37,297 bases of DNA from an uncultured Bacteroidia bacterium (GTDB taxonomy: Bacteria; Bacteroidota; Bacteroidia; Bacteroidales; Prolixibacteraceae): positions 1-37,297 of the forward strand of contig CAINLJ010000139.1 of NCBI GenBank assembly GCA_903850335.1, written 5' to 3'. The notes beneath the pieces are model-generated. The model did no database searches and had not been told where the DNA came from. It saw only the letters and a program-made list of their open reading frames with translations. Numbering within the stretch: position 1 is the stretch's first letter; every line of letters starts with the position of its first letter. The position numbers were made by a program, and so were the translations under genes. Positions 8,355 to 16,373 of the stretch are shown piece after piece.

Positions 8355-8384
8355 TTATGTTCATCAAATAAATTAATTCAGAAA

Positions 8385-8392
8385 CAAACTTA
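8385..8392 (-). promoter_or_regulatory. Predicted -7 box of the ROK gene
   Basis: TAAGTTTG on the minus strand matches TAnnTTTG and lies about 30 bp before the ROK start codon, within the 53-bp gap. No -33 TTTG is seen at a normal distance, so the site is tentative. Confidence 0.35.
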
Positions 8393-8407
8393 TCTAAAAA
8401 TACTAAA

Positions 8408-10255
8408 TTACAGGAATTTACCATCAAATCCTATTGTTTTAGTTTTGAAGGGTTGAATTAGCTCATCAGCCAAAACACTAAGCTCTCTTTTTGTAATCTG
8501 ACAGTTTAAATCATACTTTCTGCCAAAGTGTTTACTCCAAATTTCCTGAATATCTTTCGTTACATCCCTCTTAAGGAGTTCGGAAAAAAGATCAGATGCT
8601 TTCTTAAGAGTCAGGATTGATTGATCATCTTTCACTACTGTCCTGGAGTCAAATGTCTTTAAGCCTTCGCTGAATTCTTTGATCGAAATGGTTGTATCGG
8701 GATAAAACCACGTACGGTTAGCCCACTGAAAAGATTCGCCTTTTACTTTTAGGATCCCTGAAACAGTAACTCTCTGGATGGCCTGGAAATCCCTGTCTTT
8801 TGGAGTAACATCAATTAAAGGCATAAGATAAGCGTTTGCATCCAAAAGAATTTGCTGCACTTCGTGAATATTGACCTTGCGAATCAAAGTGTTATTCTTT
8901 ACAGTCAGAGCCGCAATTACTCCTGCAGCCTGACCAGTAAGCATAACACAAGGTTGGAGGCGTGTTGCTCCATTTATAATATTAGAGACTGATATTGCCT
9001 TATCAGCCGCCAGAAGACCATCAATCTTCTCAGGGATAAGAGATCCCAGTGGAATATTAAAAGAGGGTACAGCAGGAAAATTAATCTTAGGAGACTTTGG
9101 ATTACACCCATGGTGATGATCAACCGGATAGTCACCTACTGAAATACCTGTTCGAAATAAGGGGTTTCCTTCATCTCTTTTCAGGATGTCTGTTATTGTT
9201 AATCTTGTAATCCCCTTTAGCCGGCGTCCTTCACGGTGGTAGGGTACAAGTGCCAGTTTATCAGTAGAAGGAAACTCATCATCAGCGAGTCCGATATGTT
9301 TAAATCCAAGCTCGGTCTGGATAAAATAGATAAATCCGAGTGTACGATCCTTTGCCTGTTTAAGTGCTTCCTGTCTGTGAGTCCAATCCATTTCAACGAC
9401 ATCCAGATAAATATCATTCCCCTTAATTGGCCAGTTGATCATATATTTGTTATTGGGAAGACGACCGTAATTTAACATCTTCTGGCAGTCATTCAGCATA
9501 TTGTCATCTTTAGCCGTACAGCAACCGCGGTATAATTCGGGATTGTAATGGTTGGGTTTAGGAATTGTCTTATCCTTTCCTTTGCCATAATCTTTTAAGA
9601 TTGCGCCCCATGTAAGGTCCTGAATAATTCCATTCGAAGTTTCAGGTGCACATTTTTCTCCTGTCACAGACCTTGCCTCCATCCCAAGATCATATCCTGC
9701 CCCAGCCAAAGCAAGACCATCACCCAAATCAGTTGCATCGATTACGACAGTTGCGAGCACTTTAAGTTTTTCTTTGATCGTATTTTCGAAGACGGCTCCA
9801 ATAACCTTATTCCCTTTTTTTAGTATTTCGGTCAGATGATATCCATAAACTACTGAAAGGTTTTTCTCGGCACTTGCCAGAGATTTAAAAATCTGATCTC
9901 CAACATGAGGTTCAAACTGGGTGTAACTGACCCACCCTGTCGCAAGCGCAGCTGCACCACCATAATGTGACCTAAGCCCAACACGAAATTCCTCCCAGAT
10001 TCCGGAGTATAATTCATGATTTCCATCTGTAGCGCTTACACCAGCTGCTGTAATCATACCACCCAGCCATGGCGTCTGTTCCACAATCAGGGTGGGCATA
10101 TTTAATCGTGCAGCCTGGATACCGGCAGATGTTCCTCCTGTTGTTCCTCCAATTACCAAAACTGAAGTTTGCATTGTCTGGATTGCAGAGACAGTAGTAG
10201 TAAAAGCAACAAGCAGTAGCGTAAAAGCGTAGAGATTTAATTTAATTCTGGCCAT
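8408..10255 (-). CDS. Exported FAD-dependent oxidoreductase (FAD_oxidored family)
   Basis: The product has 615 residues. A Sec signal peptide (LNLYAFTLLLVAFTTTVSA) covers about 1-24. The dinucleotide-binding fold follows at once: TSVLVIGGTTGGTSAGIQAAR, then an acidic residue ending strand 2 (LIVEQ) and WLGGMITAAGVSATDGN. VVIDATDLGDGLALAGAGYDLG is the second FAD-contact segment (ATxxGD), and LQPCVMLTGQAAGVIAAL is the typical C-terminal FAD motif of the PF12831 family. A His-rich YPVDHHHGCNP stretch lies mid-protein. Such periplasmic flavoproteins occur in sugar-degradation clusters of Bacteroidota and Planctomycetes, but substrates are mostly unknown. It is the first gene of the minus-strand carbohydrate block; oxidation of a sugar or sugar derivative is inferred from this context only. 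Confidence 0.83.
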   Translation of the reverse strand: MARIKLNLYAFTLLLVAFTTTVSAIQTMQTSVLVIGGTTGGTSAGIQAARLNMPTLIVEQTPWLGGMITAAGVSATDGNHELYSGIWEEFRVGLRSHYGGAAALATGWVSYTQFEPHVGDQIFKSLASAEKNLSVVYGYHLTEILKKGNKVIGAVFENTIKEKLKVLATVVIDATDLGDGLALAGAGYDLGMEARSVTGEKCAPETSNGIIQDLTWGAILKDYGKGKDKTIPKPNHYNPELYRGCCTAKDDNMLNDCQKMLNYGRLPNNKYMINWPIKGNDIYLDVVEMDWTHRQEALKQAKDRTLGFIYFIQTELGFKHIGLADDEFPSTDKLALVPYHREGRRLKGITRLTITDILKRDEGNPLFRTGISVGDYPVDHHHGCNPKSPKINFPAVPSFNIPLGSLIPEKIDGLLAADKAISVSNIINGATRLQPCVMLTGQAAGVIAALTVKNNTLIRKVNIHEVQQILLDANAYLMPLIDVTPKDRDFQAIQRVTVSGILKVKGESFQWANRTWFYPDTTISIKEFSEGLKTFDSRTVVKDDQSILTLKKASDLFSELLKRDVTKDIQEIWSKHFGRKYDLNCQITKRELSVLADELIQPFKTKTIGFDGKFL

Positions 10256-10316
10256 AACAATTTAATTTACAAAGCGAAAGGGCAAAGTTTAATTATCTGT
10301 ATAATTCAGGTCTTTT

Positions 10317-10432
10317 AATCCCGTCAGGGATATTATACGGGTAGAAACTAGTAAAAGGACAATGTCTCGTCCCATCCGGGACGAAATTTTTATGATATAC
10401 TTTATTCTACCCATATTAAGTGCCTATGGCAC
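10317..10432. repeat. Compound-hairpin intergenic repeat, copy B
   Basis: It has the same parts as copy A: AATCCC-gtca-GGGAT (10317-10331), outer arms GGGTAGAA (10339-10346) and TTCTACCC (10405-10412), central hairpin TCGTCCC-atcc-GGGACGA (10367-10384), and TGCC-tat-GGCA (10421-10431). Hairpin stems and their loops are conserved, while the linkers between them differ, so the structure seems to be what is kept. Confidence 0.9.
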
Positions 10433-10583
10433 CCAAAAAATTGTTTTAATCGATTAATGATAATGATGCGAAATTATATAGTATCTCAGAATAAACGTCG
10501 AATTTTCAGAATTATATTATGATATAATTTTCTGTTTCAGGACCACCGGGTATAAAATCCGAATTGCAATTTTCCTGACAGGC

Positions 10584-10619
10584 GTAAAAAAAATCCCGCG
10601 AAAATAAATCCGCGGGAAA
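10584..10619 (-). terminator. Rho-independent terminator of the malic enzyme gene
   Basis: Read on the minus strand, CCCGCG, a loop of about 10 bases and CGCGGG are followed by A and eight T residues. It lies about 50 bp past the stop codon. Confidence 0.85.
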
Positions 10620-10666
10620 GGTTATCATTCAATATGATACTGAGAATATTGGTCTTTCAAATGGTG

Positions 10667-12958
10667 TTAGACCAATTTCTGCCGTAGTTTTTGTTCTTCT
10701 ACCTGAGCATCAATAACTGCAATTGTCACCATGTTCAGGATATCACGTACCGAACTTTCAACGTTCAGAATATGAATAGGTTTATTTAACCCCATCTGTA
10801 TTGGCCCGATAGTTTCGCTCATTCCCATTTCAAGCATCAGTTTGTAAGAGATGTTTGCAGAGCTTAGATTAGGGAATATCAACGTATTAACGTTCATTCC
10901 ATCAATTTTGGAGAAAGGGAATTTCTCGTGGCGGAGATCCTTATCCAGGGCAAAATTGGCCTGCATCTCACCGTCGATCAGCATACCGGGATAATTCTTA
11001 TGAAGGTAATCAATGGCATCATGAACCATTGCCGGACTCCCTGCCCTTCTTTCTCCGAAATTTGAATAAGAAAGCATTGCCATTACCGGGTTCACATTGA
11101 AAAGCCTTGCAGCTTCATAGGTCAATTTCGCAACATCTATTAGAGTTTCCTTGGATGGATGATTATTAACAAGCGTATCAGCGAAGAAAAAAGTTCCCAG
11201 TTTTGAATTTACAATGTTTAAACCTGCGATATGCTTCAGACCTTCGCGCATACCAACAATTTCGATTGCAGGGATTACAGCGTCGGCATATTTAGTATAA
11301 ACACCTGTAATAAAAGCATCTGCATCACCAGCTTCAACCATCATCATTCCAAAATAGTTCCTGTCGAACATCTTTTCATAGGCTTCACTGTAGGTCATTC
11401 CCTCACGTTCACGCTTCGCTGTAAGCATTTTGGCATACCGCTGACGACTGGCTTCCTCCCTGTCATGACGGAGGTTGATGATTTCTACACCGTCAAATTC
11501 AATGTTATTCTCTTTAATAATCTTCTCGATCCTTTCTTCATTACCCAAAAGAATAGGGATGCAAATACCTTCTGCCCTGGCAACCTGAGCTGCTTTGAGC
11601 ATATTGATGTGATTTGCTTCTGCAAAAACTACGCGCTTCGGATTTTCCTTGGCCTTTTCAGTTAAGCCATGGATTAGCTTATTGCCAAGACCCATACGCT
11701 GACGAAGAGCCTCCGAATACTCATCCCAGTCCGTAATGGTTTTACGGGCGATACCACTCTCAATGGCTGCTTTGGCTACTGCAGGAGCAACAGTTATCAG
11801 CAATCTTGGATCGAGAGGTTTAGGAATAATATACTGACGTCCGAAAGTGAGGCTTGTTGTATCATAAGCTAGCGTAACCACCTCAGGAACAGCTTCTTTT
11901 GCAAGAGCAGCAATCGCAAGTGCTGCCGCAACCTTCATCTCTTCATTGATTCCGGTAGATCTGACATCCAACGCACCTCTGAAAATATAAGGGAATCCAA
12001 GCACATTATTCACCTGATTAGGATGATCGCTACGGCCTGTGGCAAAAATAATATCAGGGCGTGATGCAATTGCTTCATCATAAGGTATTTCCGGATTAGG
12101 GTTTGCCAATGCAAACACGATTGGATCTGGTGCCATGCTGCGAACCATATCCTGATTCAGGATGCCTGCAACCGAAAGACCCAGAAAAACATCAGAGCCT
12201 TCAATTGCCTCAGCCAATGTATTACAGGGTAATTTAGTTGCAAACGGAAGTTTTCTGCTATTCAGGTCTGTACGTCTTACTGAGATTACTCCCTTACTGT
12301 CAACCATTACAATGTTTTCAGGTTTTGCACCCAGTCGGATGTAAAGATTGGAACATGCTGTAGCTGAAGCACCTGCACCATTTACTACGATGCGTACATC
12401 TTCAATCTTTTTATTTACAAGTTCAAGAGCATTGATAAGCGCCGCTCCGGAAATTATGGCTGTGCCGTGCTGATCGTCATGCATAATCGGAATGTCGAGT
12501 GCTTCTTTAAGCTTCTCTTCAATCTCAAAGCACTCAGGAGCCTTAATGTCTTCAAGGTTTATACCCCCAAATGTGCAGGCAATTGCTTTTACAACCTCTA
12601 TAAATTTCGTTGGGTCCTTTTCATTAACCTCAATATCAAACACATCAATATCAGCGAAAATCTTAAACAAGAGACCCTTCCCTTCCATTACCGGCTTTCC
12701 GGCCAACGCTCCAATATCACCTAAACCAAGCACAGCTGTGCCGTTTGAGATAACAGCAACAAGGTTTCCCTTGGCAGTATACTCATAAGCATCCTGTGGA
12801 TTTTTCTCAATTTCAAGACATGGAATGGCGACTCCCGGAGAATAAGCAAGCGATAAATCGCGCTGCGTACTGTAGGGTTTAGTCGGCACTACCTGAATTT
12901 TTCCGGGCCTGCCATTTTTGTGATAGTTTAAAGCATCGGCACGTTTCGAATTTTCCAT
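10667..12958 (-). CDS. maeB: NADP-dependent malic enzyme, hybrid with phosphotransacetylase-like domain
   Basis: The 763-residue product is a MaeB-type hybrid: malic enzyme domain (about 1-430) fused to a phosphate acetyl/butyryl-transferase-like domain (about 435-763). It converts malate to pyruvate and CO2 with NADP reduction. Visible motifs are [11 protein letters not shown] with the catalytic Tyr39, the GLGDIG and KPVMEGKG segments that carry the catalytic lysine, ECFEIE and HDDQHGTA for the metal site, and the nucleotide fold [11 protein letters not shown]. The PTA-like part has [13 protein letters not shown] and [10 protein letters not shown]; in studied MaeB proteins this part does not make acetyl-CoA but allows acetyl-CoA regulation. 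Length equals E. coli MaeB (759). It is a single-gene unit with its own terminator. Confidence 0.95.
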   Translation of the reverse strand: MENSKRADALNYHKNGRPGKIQVVPTKPYSTQRDLSLAYSPGVAIPCLEIEKNPQDAYEYTAKGNLVAVISNGTAVLGLGDIGALAGKPVMEGKGLLFKIFADIDVFDIEVNEKDPTKFIEVVKAIACTFGGINLEDIKAPECFEIEEKLKEALDIPIMHDDQHGTAIISGAALINALELVNKKIEDVRIVVNGAGASATACSNLYIRLGAKPENIVMVDSKGVISVRRTDLNSRKLPFATKLPCNTLAEAIEGSDVFLGLSVAGILNQDMVRSMAPDPIVFALANPNPEIPYDEAIASRPDIIFATGRSDHPNQVNNVLGFPYIFRGALDVRSTGINEEMKVAAALAIAALAKEAVPEVVTLAYDTTSLTFGRQYIIPKPLDPRLLITVAPAVAKAAIESGIARKTITDWDEYSEALRQRMGLGNKLIHGLTEKAKENPKRVVFAEANHINMLKAAQVARAEGICIPILLGNEERIEKIIKENNIEFDGVEIINLRHDREEASRQRYAKMLTAKREREGMTYSEAYEKMFDRNYFGMMMVEAGDADAFITGVYTKYADAVIPAIEIVGMREGLKHIAGLNIVNSKLGTFFFADTLVNNHPSKETLIDVAKLTYEAARLFNVNPVMAMLSYSNFGERRAGSPAMVHDAIDYLHKNYPGMLIDGEMQANFALDKDLRHEKFPFSKIDGMNVNTLIFPNLSSANISYKLMLEMGMSETIGPIQMGLNKPIHILNVESSVRDILNMVTIAVIDAQVEEQKLRQKLV

Positions 12959-13036
12959 AAAAAAAATAATTTTTTTTGTTTGCTGAATACTAAATTATTA
13001 TGAATGAGGTCTCCCCCTAAAAAACAAATTGGCAAA

Positions 13037-13044
13037 CAAATGTA
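13037..13044 (-). promoter_or_regulatory. maeB: Possible -7 box upstream of maeB
   Basis: TACATTTG on the minus strand fits TAnnTTTG and would give a leader of about 75 bases. No matching -33 TTTG is visible at the usual spacing. Confidence 0.3.
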
Positions 13045-13133
13045 TATTATATTTCTAACCTGTCACGACGGCAGAAAAAAATTCACATTTTAATAATATT
13101 TGAAGACCTTCAGCACTTCATAGGGGCTGTAAA

Positions 13134-14096
13134 TCATTCTAATTTTGACAAATTCTCAAGTATTAGAATATTCTTCTTCCGTTCAGTCTCCACATCTTCC
13201 CTTGATTTGCTAGTAGTTACAAAATAAACTCCCGTAAATATTAAAACAGCGGAAAATGGTTTGATCCACGAAAAAGTATCATGACCCCACATGATAGCTA
13301 TTAAGGATGCCACAAGCGGTTGCAAATAATTGTACATACCAATTGTCGTGGGTCGTATTCGTCTTTGTGCAACTGGTATTAATAAATAGGTTATCATAGT
13401 AGCACCAATGAGCATATAAAGGTAACTACCCCAAGCCAGTGATGTGCCTGACTGAAAAACCCTTGCGGTAAATAATTCTTTGGAGCCCAAAGGGTAGAAA
13501 AGTAATGCAGAAAACAAAAACATCCACTTCATTAAAGTAATTGAGCTGTATCGTCTGGATATTCCGCGTGTAAGCACGAGGAAAAAAGCATAGGAAAGAC
13601 TGCTTAACACACAAAGCAAATCGCCGGTTAAGGAAGCTTCCCGACCATGACCAGCCAATTGTGAGGTCAAGATCATTGTCAAAACGCCAATCAATCCAAT
13701 CAAAACTCCACTTGTTTTCCTGATTGTGATTGGTTCTTTAAGAATGAAGAACGAGATTATCATCGCAAGAATAGGAGTAACTGTAATAACAATCGAAGCA
13801 TTGGTTACAGAAGTTCTTTCCAGTCCTGAAATAAAAGCAGCCTGATTAAGTCCTACACCTAATAATGAACCTAGAAACAAAGTTCCCATGTCCTTTTTAG
13901 TGACCTTTTCCCACTTTACAAACAGCGAAATAGCCCAGAATGCAATTGCTCCAAAGGCAAACCGCGAATAGGTAAGACCAACAGGACTAATCCAGTCAGG
14001 CATGAGATTTTTAGACAAGGGTATATTCACCCCAAAAATCAGGGAGGTGAATAGCATGGCAATATGACCTTGAAGTCTTGACTTATCCATTTTCAT
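13134..14096 (-). CDS. EamA/DMT family transporter (drug/metabolite exporter)
   Basis: The 320-residue product has about ten hydrophobic segments in two EamA repeats (about 10-145 and 160-292). The first begins GHIAMLFTSLIFGVNIPLSK; the loop LERTSVTNASIVITVTPILAMIISFFILKEPIT is typical of the end of repeat 1, and its counterpart in repeat 2 is the RIRPTTIGMYNYLQPLVASL part. Family members move amino acids, purines, nucleotide sugars or drugs across the inner membrane; no substrate can be assigned. The last 30 residues are charged and cytosolic (KSREDVETERKKN). A promoter at 14130-14162 suggests independent transcription, divergent from the Septu genes. Confidence 0.87.
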   Translation of the reverse strand: MKMDKSRLQGHIAMLFTSLIFGVNIPLSKNLMPDWISPVGLTYSRFAFGAIAFWAISLFVKWEKVTKKDMGTLFLGSLLGVGLNQAAFISGLERTSVTNASIVITVTPILAMIISFFILKEPITIRKTSGVLIGLIGVLTMILTSQLAGHGREASLTGDLLCVLSSLSYAFFLVLTRGISRRYSSITLMKWMFLFSALLFYPLGSKELFTARVFQSGTSLAWGSYLYMLIGATMITYLLIPVAQRRIRPTTIGMYNYLQPLVASLIAIMWGHDTFSWIKPFSAVLIFTGVYFVTTSKSREDVETERKKNILILENLSKLE

Positions 14097-14129
14097 ATCT
14101 CTTTAAATCAAATGAATTGGGACATCTTA

Positions 14130-14162
14130 CTAATTTACAACTCATTCATTTTTTTATTCAAA
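14130..14162 (-). promoter_or_regulatory. Predicted promoter of the EamA transporter gene
   Basis: On the minus strand TTTG (14162 to 14159), a 21-bp spacer and TAAATTAG (14137 to 14130) resemble the -33/-7 pair with one mismatch in the -7 box. The start codon is about 34 bp downstream. Confidence 0.45.
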
Positions 14163-14390
14163 GAGAGGTTCTAAATGGTTATGAAAGGCGATGCAAAGTT
14201 ATTTAAAAAAACAGCAATCCCAACTATAGTAAGTAAGGGGAAATATTCCTTATACAAAAGAAGCATTATTCTCTGTGAATGCTCTCTTAATTAAATATTG
14301 ATAATTAAATTGTTACCAAATGTCACATAGTTGTATATTAAAATTTAACCGGTTCTTTGGATCTAAGACTATATTTTCTGATTTTATAGA

Positions 14391-14424
14391 TTTGTGTATT
14401 CATCAGCTCAATTTTGTATCTTTG
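14391..14424 (+). promoter_or_regulatory. Predicted promoter of the Septu-like operon
   Basis: TTTG (14391-14394), a 22-bp spacer and a perfect TAnnTTTG box, TATCTTTG (14417-14424), lie 52 bp upstream of the ptuA-like ATG. Confidence 0.65.
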
Positions 14425-14476
14425 ACATTGGGTAATTCTTATGGAATAGATTTTCAGTATTTTAAAAAAATGTGGT

Positions 14477-15757
14477 ATGGAGCGTATTGAATTAACAAAT
14501 TACAGGTGTTTTAAGAAATTGGATATCTCTTTTAAAAAAAGGGTCAATTTATTTATTGGAGATAATTCGAGTGGAAAGACTACGATCATTCGAGCTGTTC
14601 GACATATATTAAGTTCATTCTTTACTGGTTACAGTGATGAAAATACGAGGTTTAACAGTTTATCAAAGGCTGATTTTACCTTAAAGGAGACAAAAAATGG
14701 AATTATTAATGAAGCTCCGATAAAGATTAGTTTTGAAATATTTGGAAGAACCTCCCATTTAATTTTAAACTCCCCGAAAGGTCGAACTCTGCAATTACCC
14801 CTGTTACCCATTCTTCATTATGGGAAAGAATTAAAGGAGACCCTATTCAATGAAGCATTTAGCCAGACTAAACCCCTTCCATTATTTGCAAGTTTCTCAA
14901 CTGAAGATATTCACAGCACCAGAAAGTTGTCGATGACACCTTTTAAACAATATATTCACAAACCGTCCTTTGGATATTATGAATGTTTACAAGGTGATGG
15001 GTTCTTTTACTATTGGATTAAACGACTTCTGGTTCTTAAGGAGGGAGGGAAAGGTGATATAGAGCTTTACTGTGTTCGTCAAGCAATTATAAATGCATTA
15101 GGGTGTGAGGGTTGTAATATCATTGTAGATTTTGAAATCCGCCCGAATCAGGGTAAGGTTTATTATTACTTTTCTGATGGACGAGAAGTGATTGCAGAGA
15201 ATCTGTCTGATGGATATACAAGGTTGGTAAATATCGTGACTGATCTGGCATTTCGTTGTGCACTCTTAAATCAAGGCATTTATGGTGAGGAAGCGTGCCT
15301 TAAAACATCAGGAACCGTTTTAATCGATGAGATTGATCTTCATTTGCATCCTAACCTTCAGTCCATTGTATTAACCGGGTTACAAAATGCTTTTCCCAAT
15401 CTTCAGTTTATAGTGACTACTCATGCACCTATGATCATGACTGGAATAAAAACGGATGAGGAAAGTATGATATTCAAATTAAGTTATTCGAAGGATAAGG
15501 ATTATAACGTTCATCCGATAGAACTATATGGTATGGATGCCTCCAGTATTATTCAAGTAGCTCTTGATACGATACCTCGTTCCAGAGTAGTTGATAATGA
15601 ATTAAATTCACTTTTCGAAGCGATAGACCATGATCGGTATATTGAGGCAAACCTGATGATCTCCCAAATGAGAGAAAGAAATAGAGATTCGCTTCCTGAA
15701 CTTATAAAAGCAGAGTCAATGATGGATTTTTTGAATTCAAGTAATGATAAAGATTAA
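14477..15757 (+). CDS. ptuA: Septu-type anti-phage ATPase, PtuA-like (AAA/SMC-like ATPase)
   Basis: The 426-residue product is an ABC/SMC-like ATPase of the OLD/RecF type. It opens with IELTNYRCFKKLDISF, typical of this group. Walker A is GDNSSGKT (28-35), the ABC signature is LSDGY (243-247), Walker B is VLIDEIDLHLHP with Asp284-Glu285, and the H-switch is His316 in VTTHAPM. No TOPRIM nuclease domain follows, which separates it from full OLD nucleases. The next gene overlaps it by 14 bp and is an HNH nuclease, so the pair matches the Septu system, in which PtuA (ATPase) and PtuB (HNH) form a complex that halts phage by nucleic acid cleavage. Retron Ec78 uses the same pair, but no reverse transcriptase is present here. 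The ATPase itself looks intact. Confidence 0.85.
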   Translation: MERIELTNYRCFKKLDISFKKRVNLFIGDNSSGKTTIIRAVRHILSSFFTGYSDENTRFNSLSKADFTLKETKNGIINEAPIKISFEIFGRTSHLILNSPKGRTLQLPLLPILHYGKELKETLFNEAFSQTKPLPLFASFSTEDIHSTRKLSMTPFKQYIHKPSFGYYECLQGDGFFYYWIKRLLVLKEGGKGDIELYCVRQAIINALGCEGCNIIVDFEIRPNQGKVYYYFSDGREVIAENLSDGYTRLVNIVTDLAFRCALLNQGIYGEEACLKTSGTVLIDEIDLHLHPNLQSIVLTGLQNAFPNLQFIVTTHAPMIMTGIKTDEESMIFKLSYSKDKDYNVHPIELYGMDASSIIQVALDTIPRSRVVDNELNSLFEAIDHDRYIEANLMISQMRERNRDSLPELIKAESMMDFLNSSNDKD

Positions 15758-16043
15758 TAAGCAAAACGAGCCGGCATCATGGTCACAATACAGATTTACT
15801 CCAGGTGTGCCCTATCAGGCGAATGAAGAGCTTCGTCAGGCACTTCTTACAGAACAAGGTTTTATTTGCGCTTACTGTATGCGAAAAATCCCGGTCACAG
15901 ATTTCAGTCAAAGAGAATCGACCCGAATAGATCATATCAAAAGCAGATTCAATTATAGTAATCTTGAATTGGAATATGAAAATCTGGTAATCTGTTGTCC
16001 CGGATTTATAGATGGCTATGAACATTGTGACAAATCAAAGTGA
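15744..16043 (+). CDS. ptuB: Septu-type HNH endonuclease, PtuB-like, cut short by an in-frame TGA
   Basis: The open frame gives 99 residues and starts inside the end of ptuA (14-bp overlap), so translation is probably coupled. The HNH core is visible: zinc pair Cys42-Cys45 (ICAYC), Asp63-His64 (RIDHIKSR), Asn80 (ENLVICC) and His94-Cys95 (EHCDKSK). In the PtuB/TIGR02646-like family HCDKSK is followed by Gly and about 80-100 more residues. Here the codon is TGA (16041-16043), one base from GGA. The frame after it is open for 76 codons and reads like the usual C-terminus. So the gene is either a recent nonsense pseudogene, a readthrough gene, or a sequencing error. The 99-residue product keeps the candidate catalytic core but would lack its C-terminal half, so activity is doubtful. 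Confidence 0.82.
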   Translation: MIKINKQNEPASWSQYRFTPGVPYQANEELRQALLTEQGFICAYCMRKIPVTDFSQRESTRIDHIKSRFNYSNLELEYENLVICCPGFIDGYEHCDKSK

Positions 16044-16274
16044 GCTCAGTCAATAACTTTTCCTCTTTTCAACATCAATCTGCAGAATAGTATCTCTTAT
16101 TCTTCAAAGGATGGTTCAATAAAATCATCAAATCGAGGCTGGGATTATGAAATAAATGAAATTGTAAGATTGAATAATAGCAGGCTTAAATTAAACAGAT
16201 TACAAGCACTCGATGGGCTACGTACTGCTCTTGAAAAAAAGAAATGGAGAATTAATTTGGAGTTTTCTTATTGA
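16044..16274 (+). pseudogene. ptuB: Orphaned 3' part of the ptuB-like gene
   Basis: This continues the ptuB frame after the TGA at 16041. It reads AQSITFPLFN, then ISYSSKDGSIKSSNRGWDYEI, then INEIVRLNNSRLKLNR, and ends with a TGA at 16272-16274. The pattern of a short strand plus DG turn, followed by I..I..LN...L...R, is what PtuB-like proteins have after HCDKSKG. There is no ATG near its beginning and no frameshift, so it is not a separate gene. Confidence 0.75.
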
Positions 16275-16373
16275 ATAGTTCCCGACAACCAGATAAGACA
16301 GATTGGTTTCGAAAAACCGACCTGCCTTCTTTTCACAAAAAACCCATTTCAAATTTAAAAACAATCCCGGGCC

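Larger units (their letters stand above)
10256..10666. other. 411-bp intergenic region with repeat copy B and the maeB terminator
   Basis: No credible coding frame is present. The left part is the leader of the FAD oxidoreductase gene and contains repeat copy B (10317-10432). The right part holds the terminator of the malic enzyme gene (10584-10619). The AT-rich DNA between 10433 and 10580 shows nothing I recognise. Confidence 0.6.
14097..14476. other. 380-bp AT-rich divergent intergenic region
   Basis: Apart from the EamA promoter (14130-14162) and the ptuA promoter (14391-14424) I see no gene, tRNA, repeat or stable RNA fold. No reverse transcriptase gene is near, so a retron ncRNA is not expected. 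Confidence 0.5.

Noticed and set aside
2669-10255. Complete sialic acid (nan) catabolic operon
   Set aside because: AGE-type epimerase and MFS porter are present, but no N-acetylneuraminate lyase, sialidase or acetyl esterase is in the block.
16041-16043. Genome-wide recoding of TGA as Gly
   Set aside because: Other genes in the window, such as the epimerase and glycosyltransferase, end with TGA at normal family lengths, so TGA is a stop here.
14097-16274. Retron (Ec78-like) defence system around the PtuAB-like genes
   Set aside because: The ATPase and HNH types fit, but there is no reverse transcriptase gene and no msr/msd-like repeat upstream within the 380-bp gap.
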